Part shown: positions 62,099 to 64,000 of the stretch, one piece after another
Position numbering within the stretch: the stretch's first letter is position 1
How the letters are laid out: the number at the start of each line of letters is the position of its first letter
Assembly: GCA_039096225.1 (NCBI GenBank)
Contig: JBBPEB010000032.1
Span: forward strand, 62,001-126,000
Source: Blastocystis sp. Blastoise
Lineage: Eukaryota > Sar > Bigyra > Opalinata > Blastocystidae
DNA length: 64,000 nt
Reading direction: 5' to 3'
Notes under the pieces: model-generated
Databases searched by the model: none
What the model was told of the DNA's origin: nothing
The model's input: only the letters and a program-made list of their open reading frames with translations
Made by a program: the position numbers and the translations under genes

Positions 62099-63029
62099 AT
62101 GTCTAAATACGATCAACGTACTACTACCTTCTCTCCTGAAGGTCGTCTTTATCAAGTAGAATATGCTATGGAAGCTATTAACAACGCAGCTACTTGTGTT
62201 GGTATCACAACTAAGGATGGTATTATTATCGCTGTTGAAAAGAAAATACCAAGCAAATTATTAGCTAAAACTGAAGAAAGCGAAAAGATCTATGTTTTAG
62301 ATGATCATGTCATTTGTGCTGTTGCTGGTTTAACAGCTGATGCAAATATTTTACTTTCTGAAGCTAGAGAAGATGCCCAAGACTATTTATATAAATATCA
62401 TCAACATAAACCTGTCGAAGAATTAGTACAAAAAATATGTACCTATAAACATTCTTATACTCAAGTTGGTGGTCTTAGACCATTTGGTGTCTCTTTCTTA
62501 TTTGCTGGATGGGATAAACAATACGGATATCAACTTTATAACAGTGATCCTTCTGGTAATTATTTTGGTTGGAAAGCTCATGTCATTGGCGCAAATAATA
62601 CAGTATGTATCATTGTCATTTCTTTATGAATCTAATTAATTATATACATATTATTTACTTTTTTATATCTATATTTATTTTTAGATTTTATTTATTTATA
62701 TCGATATATATATATGTATATATAGATTGCTAAAGATTTATTAAAGAAAGAATACAAAGAAGATTGTAATCTCGATGAAGGTTTACAATTAGCTACTCGT
62801 GTATTATATAAATGTATGGATGCAAATGAATTAAATAGCGATAAAATGGAATTTGCTTCTTTAAGATTGTATATATAAAAATATGTTATTTTTGTATTCG
62901 TTTTCATATTTTTATATTTCTTTATATATATATAGAGTAAATAACAAGGTTAAATATCATTTATTCACTACAGAAGAAACAAATGAATTCTTCAAAACTA
63001 TTCCTGCTAATCTTTTAAATAAAGAATAA
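62099..63029 (+). CDS. PSMA4: 20S proteasome subunit alpha type 4 (alpha3)
   Basis: Outer-ring subunit of the 20S core particle; non-catalytic, forms the gate and docking surface. Exons 62099-62602, 62726-62868, 62936-63029; 246 residues. The N-terminal alpha signature YDQRTTTFSPEGRLYQVEYA is intact. SEKIYVLDDHVICAVAGLTADANIL, YTQVGGLRPFGVSFLFAGWD and YQLYNSDPSGNYFGWKA match the PSMA4 class rather than other alpha subunits. The C-terminus (FKTIPANLLNKE) is shorter than in animals, whose Lys/Glu-rich tail is missing. Both introns have GTAT donors and (TA)nG acceptors. Confidence 0.95.
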
Positions 63030-63324
63030 TAAATATTTTGCTTATTTTAAATTTTTTTAATATTTCTTTTCAACATATTATTTTTCGATATTTGTTTTGT
63101 TTTTTTTTTAATTTTTAACATAAATATATATATTCTCTATTATTTTTTTTATGAAAACAATGAATCATAATCATCAATAGTAATATTATTTATAGGAAAA
63201 AGATATATATATATATAAGAAAAGCTCTACAAAGTTCTTCAGTAAATCCCAATAAATATTAATATAAATACATTAAATATGAAAGATATAGATAAAACAT
63301 ATAATATTAAAAAAGAAAAAAAAG
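63030..63324. other. Convergent 3' intergenic region, 295 bp
   Basis: Between the PSMA4 stop and the stop of the small minus-strand gene; T- and A-runs only. Confidence 0.4.
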
Positions 63325-63986
63325 TTATAATTTTGGTTCATCAACATGTTGATTTATAATAGTTTGAAGACGTCGTTGTAAATCACCTTGAGGACTATAT
63401 ATATATATAGAGTATTTAGAAAGATTATTATAGATGTAAATATAAATTATTGATATAAAAAGATAGTTATATATAAGATAGATAATAATAATAGATATAA
63501 TCAAAAGATAATATAAAATAGATAATAATAATATAAACAAAAGATAATATATAAGAGAAATATAAACGCTACTCAATTATAGGAGAAAATGTAAAAAAAT
63601 ACTAATATATATATATATATATGAAAAAAATCTCAAATTTATATAGTAATAAAAGTATATAATATAATATATATATACGCAGTTTTCTTATAGTCTTCAA
63701 TAACTCTAGTTAATTGTATACCAATATCAAGTCGATCTCTCTCTTCTATCCATCTTTCTGCAAGACTAGGTAAGGGTTTCTCCTATATATATATATATAA
63801 TAGATAAAAATAAAGAAAATATATATGGAAATAAACTAATAATCATATTTTTTATATCATAAAGAACATATATCATATATAATTAAAAAGTTTAATAATA
63901 ATAATAATAATAATATATAACAAACATACAGGTTTTGTTTCTGTTTTACTTGTTGTTTCATTTGTATTTAAAACTGTGTTCTCCAT
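63325..63986 (-). CDS. Small helical protein, at least 76 aa, possibly 5'-incomplete
   Basis: Exons 63986-63930, 63782-63679 and 63394-63325 join in phase and end in TAA. The chain has a Thr/Lys/Asn-rich N-terminus, a charged amphipathic helix (SLAERWIEERDRLDIG, then LTRVIEDYKK), a PQG turn and a second helix (LQRRLQTIINQHVD). The ATG at 63986 is 9 bases after an ATATAG that could be a splice acceptor, so further N-terminal exons may lie beyond the window. I do not recognise the family. Confidence 0.65.
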
Positions 63987-64000
63987 AGAAGCTATATTAT

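Overview
The window is AT-rich nuclear DNA of a unicellular eukaryote. The evidence is spliceosomal introns in almost every gene, typical eukaryotic housekeeping genes (20S proteasome alpha subunit, clathrin light chain, replication factor C, ELOF1), poly-Asn runs and low-complexity spacers. Most introns start with GTAT (usually GTATAT) and end in ATATAG, are 26 to about 340 nt long, and many are little more than (TA)n. One intron in the RFC gene has AT-AC ends with a near-perfect U12-type 5' splice site, which suggests a minor spliceosome. TAA is the usual stop, with some TAG. I cannot place the organism more precisely from sequence alone.

Layout. 1-20101 (minus): a giant coiled-coil, Asn-rich, repeat-laden gene. 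A 3.4 kb first exon is spliced to a 13.5 kb second exon, giving 5,648 residues before a TAA at 3058. The same frame then stays open for 914 codons to a second TAA at 313 and for 104 more codons to the window edge. 20847-22107 (minus): NAXE, NAD(P)H-hydrate epimerase, 8 exons. It is divergent from ELOF1 (22286-22723, plus) across only 178 bp. 24093-30347 (plus): a 1,952-residue secreted, single-pass surface protein built from repeated lectin-like and Ig-like modules. 30556-32186 (minus): RFC5/Rfc3-type clamp-loader subunit carrying the AT-AC intron. 32552-34420 (minus): unrecognised 517-residue protein. 35016-47875 (minus): a 3,620-residue, 13-exon protein that looks like a bridge-like lipid-transfer protein of the SABRE/hobbit/FMP27 type, with a C1-like zinc finger near its end. 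48723-50314 (plus): TPR-like protein with acidic repeats and a C-terminal anchor. 50738-51727 (minus): clathrin light chain. 53204-55670 (minus): MFS sugar-porter, 12 exons, divergent from a secreted GtaA-type glutaminase-family protein (56288-58754, plus). 59613-61419 (plus): unrecognised four-helix membrane protein. 62099-63029 (plus): proteasome alpha subunit PSMA4. 63325-63986 (minus): small helical protein, possibly incomplete at the right edge.

Exon-intron structures were worked out by hand from frame continuity, GT-AG sites and family homology. Cumulative phases close exactly for every model. Two introns need non-canonical ends (RFC5 intron 6, clathrin light chain intron 2); these may be real or may be single-base sequence errors. 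No rRNA, tRNA, CRISPR array or intact transposon was seen.

The genes do not form one pathway. Plausible functional links are limited to a nutrient-uptake pair (secreted amidohydrolase-family enzyme with sugar porter sharing a 617 bp promoter region) and general membrane-trafficking genes (clathrin light chain, lipid-transfer protein).
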